Shown: one piece after another, positions 27,353-35,931 of the stretch
How positions within the stretch are numbered: position 1 is the stretch's first letter
Layout: each line of letters starts with the position of its first letter
From: an uncultured Clostridia bacterium
Lineage (GTDB): Bacteria; Bacillota; Clostridia; TANB77; UBA1234
Reading direction: 5' to 3'
NCBI GenBank assembly: GCA_934149305.1
Contig: CAKPEF010000001.1
Coordinates: 118,835 to 182,834, forward strand
Length of the DNA: 64,000 bases
Notes under the pieces: model-generated
What the model saw: only the letters and a program-made list of their open reading frames with translations
What the model was told of the DNA's origin: nothing
The model's database searches: none
Made by a program: the position numbers and the translations under genes

Positions 27353-27721
27353 CTAAAATGCAACTACGCAAAGATTATAAAGGTCTGATGATATATTTTT
27401 TAATTTATCTTTATTCTCAACAGTTAAAACTATAACAACATCTTCCGGTAATAAAATTCCATTAAATTCTCTGTCTTTCACTATTTGATAAAATCTATCT
27501 TGTTTATCTAATTCTATCTTATCAATTTTTTCTATTACAAGAAATTCAAATCTTTCATCTGTTTTAGATATTTTTTCCTTAAAGATTTTAAGTAATTCAT
27601 TATCTTCACAATTTGAACTAATTAAAACCATTGAATCAAGTTTTTGTATATCTTCATTTTGGATTACAACGCATGTTGCTTTACACCCTTTTTGCAATTC
27701 AATCAATTCTTTATTTATCAT
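27353..27721 (-). CDS. Hypothetical protein in the MoxR-VWA operon, 122 aa
   Basis: Not recognised. An alpha/beta soluble protein with alternating strands (TCVVIQNED, SMVLISSNCED, FEFLVIEKID, DVVIVLTVENKD), resembling a small Rossmann-like or P-loop-lacking domain. No catalytic motif is visible. It lies 9 bases after the 162-codon gene and 20 bases before the VWA gene, so it is part of the operon and may bridge ATPase and VWA protein. Confidence 0.68.
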   Translation of the reverse strand: MINKELIELQKGCKATCVVIQNEDIQKLDSMVLISSNCEDNELLKIFKEKISKTDERFEFLVIEKIDKIELDKQDRFYQIVKDREFNGILLPEDVVIVLTVENKDKLKNISSDLYNLCVVAF

Positions 27722-27730
27722 TTTACTCTT

Positions 27731-28210
27731 TTAACCCCTTTCATTTTTATTTGTAAATAAACTTAATATTCTATTTATAATTTTATTTAATATGTTTTCT
27801 TCTTTATATTTAATCATAGATTTTTCTTCTTCAACAACATTTTGAGTAACTACATTAGATTTTAGTTCTTTCTTATTTTTTAACATCTCATCTATATTAT
27901 AATTTGCACTTTTTTCTGTTTTCGCTACTTTTGAATTACCAGAATGAATAATACTTTTAAATTTGTTTCTATCCTTTTCATTACACCACCAAGTAATATA
28001 AATAAAACCTAAAAGTTCTCTAGTCTGTTTTCTTAAATTCATTCCACTCATTGGTACATTGTGGTTAAAGTTCGCCTTATAATTTTTGTTTGCGATCTCT
28101 GTTAAAAAATTCATAAAACTTTGTGGTATCTTTTTTACATCTTCTTTATCTGTGTAATTTAATATTTCTAATACCTCAACAGCAGCCTCACTGTATTTGG
28201 CTCCTACCAT
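27731..28210 (-). CDS. Helical protein in the MoxR-VWA operon (paralogue of the gene at 37755)
   Basis: A 159-residue helical protein of unknown family. It opens with GAKYSEAAVEVLEIL. A middle IYITWWCNEKDRNKF corresponds to YNYWYNEEQREEY in the gene at 37755. Both end in a short basic, amphipathic helix (NKIINRILSLFTNK), which may bind membrane or a partner. The start overlaps the end of the preceding ATPase by 23 bases. I chose the ATG at 28210 because it is conserved in the truncated copies between the other ATPase genes. Confidence 0.7.
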   Translation of the reverse strand: MVGAKYSEAAVEVLEILNYTDKEDVKKIPQSFMNFLTEIANKNYKANFNHNVPMSGMNLRKQTRELLGFIYITWWCNEKDRNKFKSIIHSGNSKVAKTEKSANYNIDEMLKNKKELKSNVVTQNVVEEEKSMIKYKEENILNKIINRILSLFTNKNERG

Positions 28211-30425
28211 CATCTTCACCCCTCACTTCTTTAGTATCTCTGCCTAAATAACCACTATACATTTGTCCTATTCCTGCATAAGCACTTAAACCTTCTTGTG
28301 CATATTGTTCTGCTTCCATTCCACTATGTAAAGATAGCGCTTGTTCTTGCAATTCTGCAATTCTTTCCATCTTTTTCTCATCATTTCCAGCCCAATATAT
28401 ATCATAAATTGATAAATATTCTGGATCACAATGTTTTTTTATAAACTCCCTACAAGCTTCAACTTGTTTTTCATCTGCTGTTATTAGAGCAGTCATGTAT
28501 GCAAATCTTTCACTTATATCTCTTGGTAGATCTGCTTGTGTATAGCCTTTTCCCATACCTTCTGCCACTTCTTCTGGTGTTAATGTAGGTAAATTATAAA
28601 AATCGAAAAATTCGCTAGCCCATTCCATACGAAGTTTTGACTCTATTGATCTTTGTATTATATCCTCAACATCTTTTCCTGCATATCTTCCTGCCTCTAA
28701 ATTTTTTTCAAAGTTGTATAATGTATTTGAAATTGAAGTCCATCCACGAGGATCATTAGTTCTTCCTTTGCATCCATTAGCATCTAAATGTTCTTCTCCA
28801 ACATCTGGTTCCTCATAAAAATATCCAATATCTTGTATTGCTTCACTTTTACCAGAATTGTTGTATTTTGATAACATATATCCTATTACTGCTGGGTGAA
28901 TCTTATTTGGAATTGCATATTCCGTAATCCATTCTCCAACCTTTGGCTCCATGTCCAATATGTGGTCGAATCTCTTTTCTAATGGCTCTGCCAAATCTTC
29001 TGCTACACTTGAATATTTCTTTTGGTTTCCTGTTGCTACTACAACAACATTATCTGGTAGTTTAAGTCCTTTGCCTATCTCTACCATTCTATTTAATACC
29101 AAAGTATATACTAAACTTTGAACTGCTGGTTTAACATTCAAAAGCTCATCTAACATAATTACAACTTTTTTATCACTCTCTTTTGACCTTTCATAAACTG
29201 TATCTGCTATATCATATATATTTTGTAAATTTTCTTCCACCAGTTTTTTCTCTTCTTCTGTTGCTTCTTGCAAAATAGCAGCTTTAGCATAATCTGGTGG
29301 TATGCTTTGTCCTGTTTGTAAATTTACTGAACCCACTACTTTTTCTGGAAACATATTATTTGTTAATTTCATATATATCAAATCTGGATATAATGATTTA
29401 ATTCTTTCCGTTTTTCCTATTCCAGATGGACCTCTTAACATTACTGATTCGCCCGCTTCAATCCAATTCTGTATTATTTCTGTATCAGTCATTTTCACTC
29501 TGCTAGCTTGCTTGGTCTTATCTGGATTCAATTTCTGTAATCTCGATTTTCTAGGTTGTACTTCTTGTTCTTCCAAGCTTTTTTCTCCAACTTCTGTCGC
29601 TTTTATTGACTGTTCTAATTCTTTAGAAAAATATTCGTCCATAAATGTTTTTATATCTATTTTGTCGAAATCTTCTGTACGATAACCAGACTTTGTATAA
29701 CAGTTAACAAATTGAACCCCTGCAAAAATCAACTTATCTGTAAGCATAATCTTTGCACTTTCATCAACTAACCATTTTACTGGAGCAACTTCTACCCATA
29801 CAGGATCACCATCGCTATAACGCTCTCCATTTGAAAGTTCGAATTCATCACCATCAAAGTAAGAATTTGCTTCTACTCTCACATACTTCTTTCCATCTAA
29901 TTGAAATTCCTCGTGTTGCTTTGGTGAAAACACTTCCTCGTATTCATCATATTTTCTTGAATCTGTTGTATATTTCTTTCCAGTTCTTGATAAACTTCTT
30001 TTTGCAAAAGCTCTTTCTAGTTTTTTTTGCATATCTCTTGATGCTGCCTTTTGTGGATAGTATCCATACTCTACCTCTAAAACGCCATCTCCGGCTCTTT
30101 TTGGTGCCCCACTCCCCCCGTTCGTTGGGATACTCGAGGTTGATGAGATCGGTAAAACTGGGCGAGCCCCTTGCGTGCGTTCAAAACCATAAGCAGTATA
30201 CAAAGTACCATCATCACAAATTATGTGCACAATCACATCTTGTCCGTCGTAATCTGATTTTTTAGTCCAATAAAATCCTGTTCTTCCATCTAATGAGTCA
30301 TCAACAGCTCCTCCTAGTAATATAGAAAAATCGGTCATTGCTGCTTTTGTTCCTCTTTTTTGCAATATATCTAATTCTTTTCTTCCGTCACACTGCTCAT
30401 ATGTCAAAAAAGTTAGTTTACTCAT
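28188..30425 (-). CDS. MoxR-type AAA+ ATPase with variable N-terminal lectin-like region, copy 1
   Basis: The 745-residue protein has two halves. Residues 320-500 are a MoxR AAA+ ATPase: Walker A GPSGIGKT at 332-339, Walker B VVIMLDE at 421-427, sensor 1 ATGNQ near 467 and an arginine finger in EPLEKRFD near 485. Residues 30-275 look like a split SUMF1/C-type-lectin or DUF6273-like domain: GRTGFYWTKSD-type and GARPVLPIS motifs, then YGYYPQ and VEVAPVKWLVD. Residues 55-86, 187-197 and 238-248 differ sharply from the other two copies. Start ATG at 30425 with AAGGAG upstream. It is the third transcribed copy of a tandem triplet. Confidence 0.85.
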   Translation of the reverse strand: MSKLTFLTYEQCDGRKELDILQKRGTKAAMTDFSILLGGAVDDSLDGRTGFYWTKKSDYDGQDVIVHIICDDGTLYTAYGFERTQGARPVLPISSTSSIPTNGGSGAPKRAGDGVLEVEYGYYPQKAASRDMQKKLERAFAKRSLSRTGKKYTTDSRKYDEYEEVFSPKQHEEFQLDGKKYVRVEANSYFDGDEFELSNGERYSDGDPVWVEVAPVKWLVDESAKIMLTDKLIFAGVQFVNCYTKSGYRTEDFDKIDIKTFMDEYFSKELEQSIKATEVGEKSLEEQEVQPRKSRLQKLNPDKTKQASRVKMTDTEIIQNWIEAGESVMLRGPSGIGKTERIKSLYPDLIYMKLTNNMFPEKVVGSVNLQTGQSIPPDYAKAAILQEATEEEKKLVEENLQNIYDIADTVYERSKESDKKVVIMLDELLNVKPAVQSLVYTLVLNRMVEIGKGLKLPDNVVVVATGNQKKYSSVAEDLAEPLEKRFDHILDMEPKVGEWITEYAIPNKIHPAVIGYMLSKYNNSGKSEAIQDIGYFYEEPDVGEEHLDANGCKGRTNDPRGWTSISNTLYNFEKNLEAGRYAGKDVEDIIQRSIESKLRMEWASEFFDFYNLPTLTPEEVAEGMGKGYTQADLPRDISERFAYMTALITADEKQVEACREFIKKHCDPEYLSIYDIYWAGNDEKKMERIAELQEQALSLHSGMEAEQYAQEGLSAYAGIGQMYSGYLGRDTKEVRGEDDGRSQIQ
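30085..30175 (-). other. Invariant GC-rich anchor beside the variable patch, copy 1
   Basis: On the minus strand the variable codons end at GGGGCTCGCCCAGTTTTACC, followed by an unusually GC-rich stretch with a C4/G4-type hairpin whose loop reads ACGAAC. Equivalent anchors are at 32430-32515 and 34783-34866. The pairing is perfect CCCC/GGGG in copy 3 and weakened in copy 1, where one base differs. It codes for GARPVLPISSTSSIPTNGG. Confidence 0.6.
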
Positions 30426-30496
30426 ACTAAAACCCACTCCTTATATTATATAAATATCAAGATACCTTTCTAACTCTGTCAATATCTTACCACGTA

Positions 30497-30571
30497 CTAT
30501 TTCATGTGATATTTTTCTTGAATCTTTTCTAATACCTCAACAGCTGCCTCACTGTATTTGGTTCCTATCAT
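30497..30571 (-). pseudogene. Truncated copy of the helical protein gene, spacer 1
   Basis: A 24-codon frame starts MIGTKYSEAAVEVLEKIQEK and stops early. It matches the first 15 residues of the gene at 27731 and sits at the same place relative to the upstream ATPase, overlapping its stop. It is the relic left by tandem duplication of ATPase plus the start of its downstream gene. It may still be translated by coupling. Confidence 0.7.
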
Positions 30572-32765
30572 CGTCTTCACCCCTCACTTCTTTAGTATCT
30601 CTGCCTAAATAACCTCTATACATTTGTCCTATTCCTGCATAAGCACTTAAACCTTCTTGTGCATATTGTCCTGCTTCCATTCCACTATGTAAAGATAGCG
30701 CTTGTTCTTGCAATTCTGCAATTCTTTCCATCTTTTTCTCATCATTTCCAGCCCAATATATATCATAAATTGATAAATATTCTGGATCACAATGTTTTTT
30801 TATAAACTCCCTACAAGCTTCAACTTGTTTTTCATCTGCTGTTATTAGAGCAGTCATGTATGCAAATCTTTCACTTATATCTCTTGGTAGATCTGCTTGT
30901 GTATAGCCTTTTCCCATACCTTCTGCCACTTCTTCTGGTGTTAATGTAGGTAAATTATAAAAATCGAAAAATTCGCTAGCCCATTCCATACGAAGTTTTG
31001 ACTCTATTGATCTTTGTATTATATCCTCAACATCTTTTCCTGCATATCTTCCTGCCTCTAAATTTTTTTCAAAGTTGTATAATGTATTTGAAATTGAAGT
31101 CCATCCACGAGGATCATTAGTTCTTCCTTTGCATCCATTAGCATCTAAATGTTGTTCTCCAACATCTGGTTCTTCATAAAAATATCTGATATCTTGTATC
31201 TCTTCACTTTTACCAGAATTGTTGTATTTTGATAGCATATATCCTATTACTGCTGGGTGAATTTTATTTGGAATTGCATATTCCGTAATCCATTCTCCTA
31301 CTTTTGGCTCCATATCTAGTATATGGTCGAATCTCTTTTCTAGTGGCTCTGCCAAGTCCTCTGCTACATTTGAATATTTCTTTTGGTTTCCTGTGGCTAC
31401 CACCACAACATTATCTGGCAATTTAAGTCCTTTACCTATCTCTACCATTCTATTTAATACTAATGTATATACTAAACTTTGAACTGCTGGCTTTACATTT
31501 AAAAGCTCATCTAACATTATTACAACTTTTTTGTCGCTTTCTTTTGACCTTTCATAAACTGTATCTGCTATATCAAATATATTTTGTAAATTTTCTTCCA
31601 CCATTTTTTTCTCTTCTTCTGTTGCTTCTTGCAAAATAGCTGTTTTTGCAAAATCTGGTGGTATGCTTTGTCCTGTTTGTAAATTTACTGAACCCACTAC
31701 TTTTTCTGGAAACATATTATTTGTTAATTTCATATATATCAAATCTGGATATAATGATTTAATTCTTTCCGTTTTTCCTATTCCAGATGGACCTCTTAAC
31801 ATTACTGATTCGCCCGCTTCAATCCAATTCTGTATTATTTCTGTATCAGTCATTTTCACTCTGCTAGCTTGCTTGGTCTTATCTGGATTTAATTTCTGTA
31901 ATCTCGATTTTCTAGGTTGTACTTCTTGTTCTTCAAAGCTTTGTTCTCCAACTTCTGTCGTTTTTATTGACTGTTCTAATTCTTTAGAAAAATATTCGTC
32001 CATAAATATTTTTATATCTGTTTCATCAAAATCTTCTGTACGATAAACATCTCTTGTAGGGGCAAATCGAACTCCTGCAAAAATTATTTTATCTGTAAGC
32101 ATCAGTTTTGCCCTTTCATCAACTAACCATTTTATTGGAGCAACTTCTACCCACACAGGATCACCGTATCTATAACTCTCTCCATTTGAAAGTGTAAATT
32201 CATCCATTCTAGATTTTACTTCTATTCTCACATATCTCTTCCCATCTAATTGAAATTCCTCGTGTTGTTCTGGGAAAAATTCTTCATCGGATTCTATTGA
32301 CTCTGTTGTATATTTTTTTCCGGTTCTTGATAAACTTCCTTTATGAAAAACTCCTTCTAATTTTTCTTGCATATCTCTTGATGCTGCTTTTTGTGGATAG
32401 TATCCATACTCTACCTCTAAAACACCATCTCTTGCTATTTTTGATGCTCCTCTCACTCCGTTCGTGGGGATCCTTGAAATTGATGAGATCGGTAAAACTG
32501 GGCGAGCTCCACACAAATCGCTAGTGAGATATAGACCCATACAGTAACCTTCCTTAGTAAGCATACACGCTTCCCTAGCGCCAAAATCCGATTTTGTCCA
32601 CCAGCATCCAATTTTTTCCTCTAATGAGTCATCATCTTTAGAAAATATTCCTCCTAGTAATATAGAAAAATCGGTTATTGCTGCTTTGTTCCCTCTTTTT
32701 TGCAATATATCTAATTTTTCTCTTCCATCACACTGTTCTTGCGTCAAAAAAGTCAAATTACTCAT
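30549..32765 (-). CDS. MoxR-type AAA+ ATPase with variable N-terminal region, copy 2
   Basis: A 738-residue paralogue of the genes on either side. The ATPase half is nearly identical to copy 1, with the same Walker A, Walker B and arginine finger. The N-terminal part has its own version of each variable patch: GGIFSKDDDSLEEKIG in place of GGAVDDSLDGRTG, a Cys-rich EACMLTKEGYCMGLYL patch before CGARPVLPIS, KSRMDEFTL, and RFAPTRDVYRTEDF. Outside the patches the sequence is highly conserved at DNA level. ATG at 32765 with AAGGAGTG upstream. Confidence 0.85.
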   Translation of the reverse strand: MSNLTFLTQEQCDGREKLDILQKRGNKAAITDFSILLGGIFSKDDDSLEEKIGCWWTKSDFGAREACMLTKEGYCMGLYLTSDLCGARPVLPISSISRIPTNGVRGASKIARDGVLEVEYGYYPQKAASRDMQEKLEGVFHKGSLSRTGKKYTTESIESDEEFFPEQHEEFQLDGKRYVRIEVKSRMDEFTLSNGESYRYGDPVWVEVAPIKWLVDERAKLMLTDKIIFAGVRFAPTRDVYRTEDFDETDIKIFMDEYFSKELEQSIKTTEVGEQSFEEQEVQPRKSRLQKLNPDKTKQASRVKMTDTEIIQNWIEAGESVMLRGPSGIGKTERIKSLYPDLIYMKLTNNMFPEKVVGSVNLQTGQSIPPDFAKTAILQEATEEEKKMVEENLQNIFDIADTVYERSKESDKKVVIMLDELLNVKPAVQSLVYTLVLNRMVEIGKGLKLPDNVVVVATGNQKKYSNVAEDLAEPLEKRFDHILDMEPKVGEWITEYAIPNKIHPAVIGYMLSKYNNSGKSEEIQDIRYFYEEPDVGEQHLDANGCKGRTNDPRGWTSISNTLYNFEKNLEAGRYAGKDVEDIIQRSIESKLRMEWASEFFDFYNLPTLTPEEVAEGMGKGYTQADLPRDISERFAYMTALITADEKQVEACREFIKKHCDPEYLSIYDIYWAGNDEKKMERIAELQEQALSLHSGMEAGQYAQEGLSAYAGIGQMYRGYLGRDTKEVRGEDDDRNQIQ

Positions 32766-32836
32766 ACTAAAATTCACTCCTTATATTATATAAACATCAA
32801 GATACCTTTCTAACTCTGTCAATATCTTACCACGTA

Positions 32837-32911
32837 CTATTTCATGTGATATTTTTCTTGAATCTTTTCTAGTACCTCAACAGCAGCCTCACTGTATTTG
32901 GTTCCTATCAT
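32837..32911 (-). pseudogene. Truncated copy of the helical protein gene, spacer 2
   Basis: The same 24-codon relic as in spacer 1, exactly 2340 bases further on. The spacer DNA (32766-32888) is almost base-for-base the same as 30426-30548, which fixes the duplication unit at about 2.34 kb. Confidence 0.7.
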
Positions 32912-35132
32912 CGTCTTCATCCCTCACCTCTTTAGTATCTCTGCCTAAATAACCACTATATATTTGTCCTATTCCTGTATAAGCATCTAAACCTTCTTGT
33001 GCATATTGTCCTGCTTCCATTCCACTATGTAAAGATAGCGCTTGTTCTTGCAATTCTGCAATTCTTTCCATCTTTTTCTCATCATTTCCAGCCCAATATA
33101 TATCATAAATTGATAAATATTCTGGATCACAATGTTTTTTTATAAACTCCCTACAAGCTTCAACTTGTTTTTCATCTGCTGTTATTAGAGCAGTCATGTA
33201 TGCAAATCTTTCACTTATATCTCTTGGTAGATCTGCTTGTGTATAGCCTTTTCCCATACCTTCTGCCACTTCTTCTGGTGTTAATGTAGGTAAATTATAA
33301 AAATCGAAAAATTCGCTAGCCCATTCCATACGAAGTTTTGACTCTATTGATCTTTGTATTATATCCTCAACATCTTTTCCTGCATATCTTCCTGCCTCTA
33401 AATTTTTTTCAAAGTTGTATAATGTATTTGAAATTGAAGTCCATCCACGAGGATCATTAGTTCTTCCTTTGCATCCATTAGCATCTAAATGTTGTTCTCC
33501 AACATCTGGTTCTTCATAAAAATATCTGATATCTTGTATCTCTTCACTTTTACCAGAATTGTTGTATTTTGATAGCATATATCCTATTACTGCTGGGTGA
33601 ATTTTATTTGGAATTGCATATTCTGTAATCCATTCTCCAACCTTTGGCTCCATATCTAGTATATGGTCGAATCTCTTTTCTAGTGCCTCTGCCAAGTCCT
33701 CTGCTACACTTGAATATTTCTTTTGGTTTCCTGTGGCTACTACTACTACATTATCTGGCAATTTAAGTCCTTTACCTATCTCTACCATTTTATTTAATAC
33801 CAAAGTATACACTAAACTTTGAACTGCTGGTTTTACATTCAAAAGCTCATCTAACATAATCACAACTTTTTTATTACTCTCTTTTGATCTTTCATAAACT
33901 GTATCTGCTATATCATATATATTTTGTAAATTTTCTTCCACCATTTTTCTTTCTTCTTCTGTTGCTTCTTGCAAAATAGCAGCTTTAGCATAATCTGGTG
34001 GTATGCTTTGGCCTGTCTGCAAATTAACTGATCCCACTACTTTTTCTGGAAACATATTACTTGTTAATTTCATATATATCAAATCTGGATATAATGATTT
34101 TATTCTTTCTGTTTTTCCTATTCCAGATGGACCCCTTAACATTACTGATTCACCCGCTTCAATCCAATTCTGTATTATTTCTGTATCAGTCATTTTCACT
34201 CTGCTAACAGGTTCAGACTTATCCGGATTTAATTTCTGTAATCTCGATTTTCTAGGTTGTACTTCTTGTTCTTCAAAGCTTTGTTCTCCAACTTCTGTCG
34301 TTTTTATTGACTGTTCTAATTCTTTAGAAAAATATTCGTCCATAAATGTTTTTATATCTGTTTTATCGAAATCTTCTGTACGATAATCATCTCTTGTAAG
34401 GTCAAATTGAACTCCTGCAAAAATTATTTTTTCTGTAAGCATCAGCCTTGCTCTTTCATCAACTAACCATTTTACTGGAGCAACTTCTACCCACACAGGA
34501 TCACCATCGCTATAACGCTCTCCATTTGAAAGTTTAAATCCCAACCAGCCCCAGCAAGAATTTGCTTCTACTCTCACATATCTCTTTCCATCTAATTGAA
34601 ATTCCTCGTGTTGTTTTGGAAAAAATTCTTCAAAAAGTTCATCGTATTTTCTTGAATCTGTTGTATATTTCTTTCCAGTTTTTGATAAACTTCTTCTTTC
34701 AAAAGCTCTTTCTAGTTTTTCTTGCATATCTCTTGATACAGCTTTTTGTGGATAGTATCCATACTCTACCTCTAAGACGCCATCTCCGGCTCTTTTTGGT
34801 GCCCCACTCCCCCCGTTCGTGGGGATACTCGAGGTTGATGAGATCGGTAAAACTGGGCGAGCCCCAAAGTCGCGTAGAGTAACAGGGCGGCCGTAGATAT
34901 CACCATAAGCAGAAATCGCGCGCGCGTAATTATATATTCCATCTGATTTGGTCCAATAACATCCTGTTCTTCCCTCTAATGAGTCATCACCATCTATATG
35001 CAATTTATCAACAGCTCCTCCTAGTAATATGGAAAAATCGGTTATTGCTGCTTTGTTCCCTCTTTTTTGCAATATATCTAATTTTTCTCTTCCATCACAC
35101 TGCTCATATGTCAAAAAAGTTAGATTACTCAT
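32889..35132 (-). CDS. MoxR-type AAA+ ATPase with variable N-terminal region, copy 3
   Basis: A 747-residue paralogue, the first transcribed of the triplet. The ATPase half matches copies 1 and 2 apart from scattered changes (ALEKRFD for PLEKRFD). The N-terminal variable segment between YWTKSD and GARPVLPIS reads GIYNYARAISAYGDIYGRPVTLRDF. It is encoded by visibly GC-richer DNA (34866-34950, with CGCGCGCG) than its flanks. Other patches differ too: GGAVDKLHIDGDDSLEGRTG, NSCWGWLGFKL and DLTRDDYRTEDF. ATG at 35132 with AAGGAG upstream. Confidence 0.85.
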   Translation of the reverse strand: MSNLTFLTYEQCDGREKLDILQKRGNKAAITDFSILLGGAVDKLHIDGDDSLEGRTGCYWTKSDGIYNYARAISAYGDIYGRPVTLRDFGARPVLPISSTSSIPTNGGSGAPKRAGDGVLEVEYGYYPQKAVSRDMQEKLERAFERRSLSKTGKKYTTDSRKYDELFEEFFPKQHEEFQLDGKRYVRVEANSCWGWLGFKLSNGERYSDGDPVWVEVAPVKWLVDERARLMLTEKIIFAGVQFDLTRDDYRTEDFDKTDIKTFMDEYFSKELEQSIKTTEVGEQSFEEQEVQPRKSRLQKLNPDKSEPVSRVKMTDTEIIQNWIEAGESVMLRGPSGIGKTERIKSLYPDLIYMKLTSNMFPEKVVGSVNLQTGQSIPPDYAKAAILQEATEEERKMVEENLQNIYDIADTVYERSKESNKKVVIMLDELLNVKPAVQSLVYTLVLNKMVEIGKGLKLPDNVVVVATGNQKKYSSVAEDLAEALEKRFDHILDMEPKVGEWITEYAIPNKIHPAVIGYMLSKYNNSGKSEEIQDIRYFYEEPDVGEQHLDANGCKGRTNDPRGWTSISNTLYNFEKNLEAGRYAGKDVEDIIQRSIESKLRMEWASEFFDFYNLPTLTPEEVAEGMGKGYTQADLPRDISERFAYMTALITADEKQVEACREFIKKHCDPEYLSIYDIYWAGNDEKKMERIAELQEQALSLHSGMEAGQYAQEGLDAYTGIGQIYSGYLGRDTKEVRDEDDDRNQIQ

Positions 35133-35260
35133 ACTAAAACCCACTCCTTATACAACAATACTCATATTATATAAATATCAAAATACCTCTCTAAAATATT
35201 GTATCATAGCAACATTTTTTTGACTATATATTTGCAAATGTTTTCAAGAAATCAATTTTT

Positions 35261-35456
35261 TTAATTTTCAATTTCTTCTAGCAATTCTTTAGAAACTGCT
35301 TTTTGATTTTTTTAATTCGAATGTTTCATCTAATCTCTTGTTTAAATTCGCAATTTCTTTTATGCTTATGAGATTCTGTTCTTCTATTTTGGGATAGATT
35401 CCAGTCTGATTTTCTATAAAAGTTTTTTTATTTTCATTTTCTTTCAATTTTTCATA
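35261..35456 (-). pseudogene. Decayed coiled-coil gene fragment upstream of the ATPase triplet
   Basis: The roughly 400-base gap 35133-35529 holds the leader of ATPase copy 3 and this remnant. One minus-strand frame reads YEKLKENENKKTFIENQ... and ...NLNKRLDETFELKK (35456-35289). A neighbouring frame finishes as KAVSKELLEEIEN before a stop at 35261. It looks like the C-terminus of a frameshifted coiled-coil protein, and no start or RBS is visible. Confidence in a former gene is modest. Confidence 0.35.
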
Positions 35457-35529
35457 TTAAATTTCATATTTATTGATAAAAAAATAATAGCGATATTACT
35501 ACCGCCATTATTTTCATCTTAGTAAATAT

Positions 35530-35871
35530 TCATTTACATTTCTTCCTATTCGCCCACACAATCCCTAGTATAGCACCAATTCCAAATGTTGTTATGGCAC
35601 CAATTCCAAAAGTTGTTATAAATCCAATTCCAAATGTGTACCATGCCATCATATTAGACCGATAACAAAGAATACCTGATGTATAGCAGGACAGAAAAAA
35701 TGCCGAGCCACCGCCCATGCTTGCAATTAAAATTGCTGTCCATGTCAAGACATGATATATTTTCTTCTTTGGTTGCATATCGAGTACATACAAGACAAAT
35801 ACTGCAACTGATACTATGGATACAATGATATCCAAGATGAAGGCAATGCTTTCAATGTTTGTATATTCCAT
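35530..35871 (-). CDS. Small integral membrane protein, tandem paralogue A
   Basis: 113 residues with about three membrane helices: residues 8-28, 40-60 and a Gly-rich C-terminal helix. The end carries a tandem repeat of FGIGAITT type, one unit longer than in its neighbour, followed by WANRKKCK. The start follows GAAAGGAAAAAG. It is a tandem duplicate of the gene at 35932, including the leader. Family unknown. It could be a membrane effector or immunity component of the adjacent system, but nothing proves that. Confidence 0.7.
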   Translation of the reverse strand: MEYTNIESIAFILDIIVSIVSVAVFVLYVLDMQPKKKIYHVLTWTAILIASMGGGSAFFLSCYTSGILCYRSNMMAWYTFGIGFITTFGIGAITTFGIGAILGIVWANRKKCK

Positions 35872-35931
35872 TAGGCTTTTTCCTTTCGTTTAAATACATT
35901 CACACTCAAAAATTATCGTCTTAGTAAATAT

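Larger units (their letters stand above)
28188..35160. repeat. Tandem triplication, unit about 2.34 kb
   Basis: Three direct repeats, each comprising an ATPase gene, its leader with the TATATAATATAAGGAGTGGG-type start region, and the first codons of the helical protein gene. Long stretches in the 3' half are identical between copies, while the 5' half holds short divergent patches. The unit boundary falls where the downstream gene is interrupted. Confidence 0.9.

Noticed and set aside
30426..30571. Spacer repeats as CRISPR or att sites
   Set aside because: They occur twice at 2340-base spacing, each a copy of a gene start, and have no spacer array, integrase or tRNA nearby.
28188..35132. Full diversity-generating retroelement in this window
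   Set aside because: No reverse transcriptase (no YxDD-bearing protein), no Avd-like protein and no template repeat were found, and third codon positions vary. I keep only the resemblance of the target.
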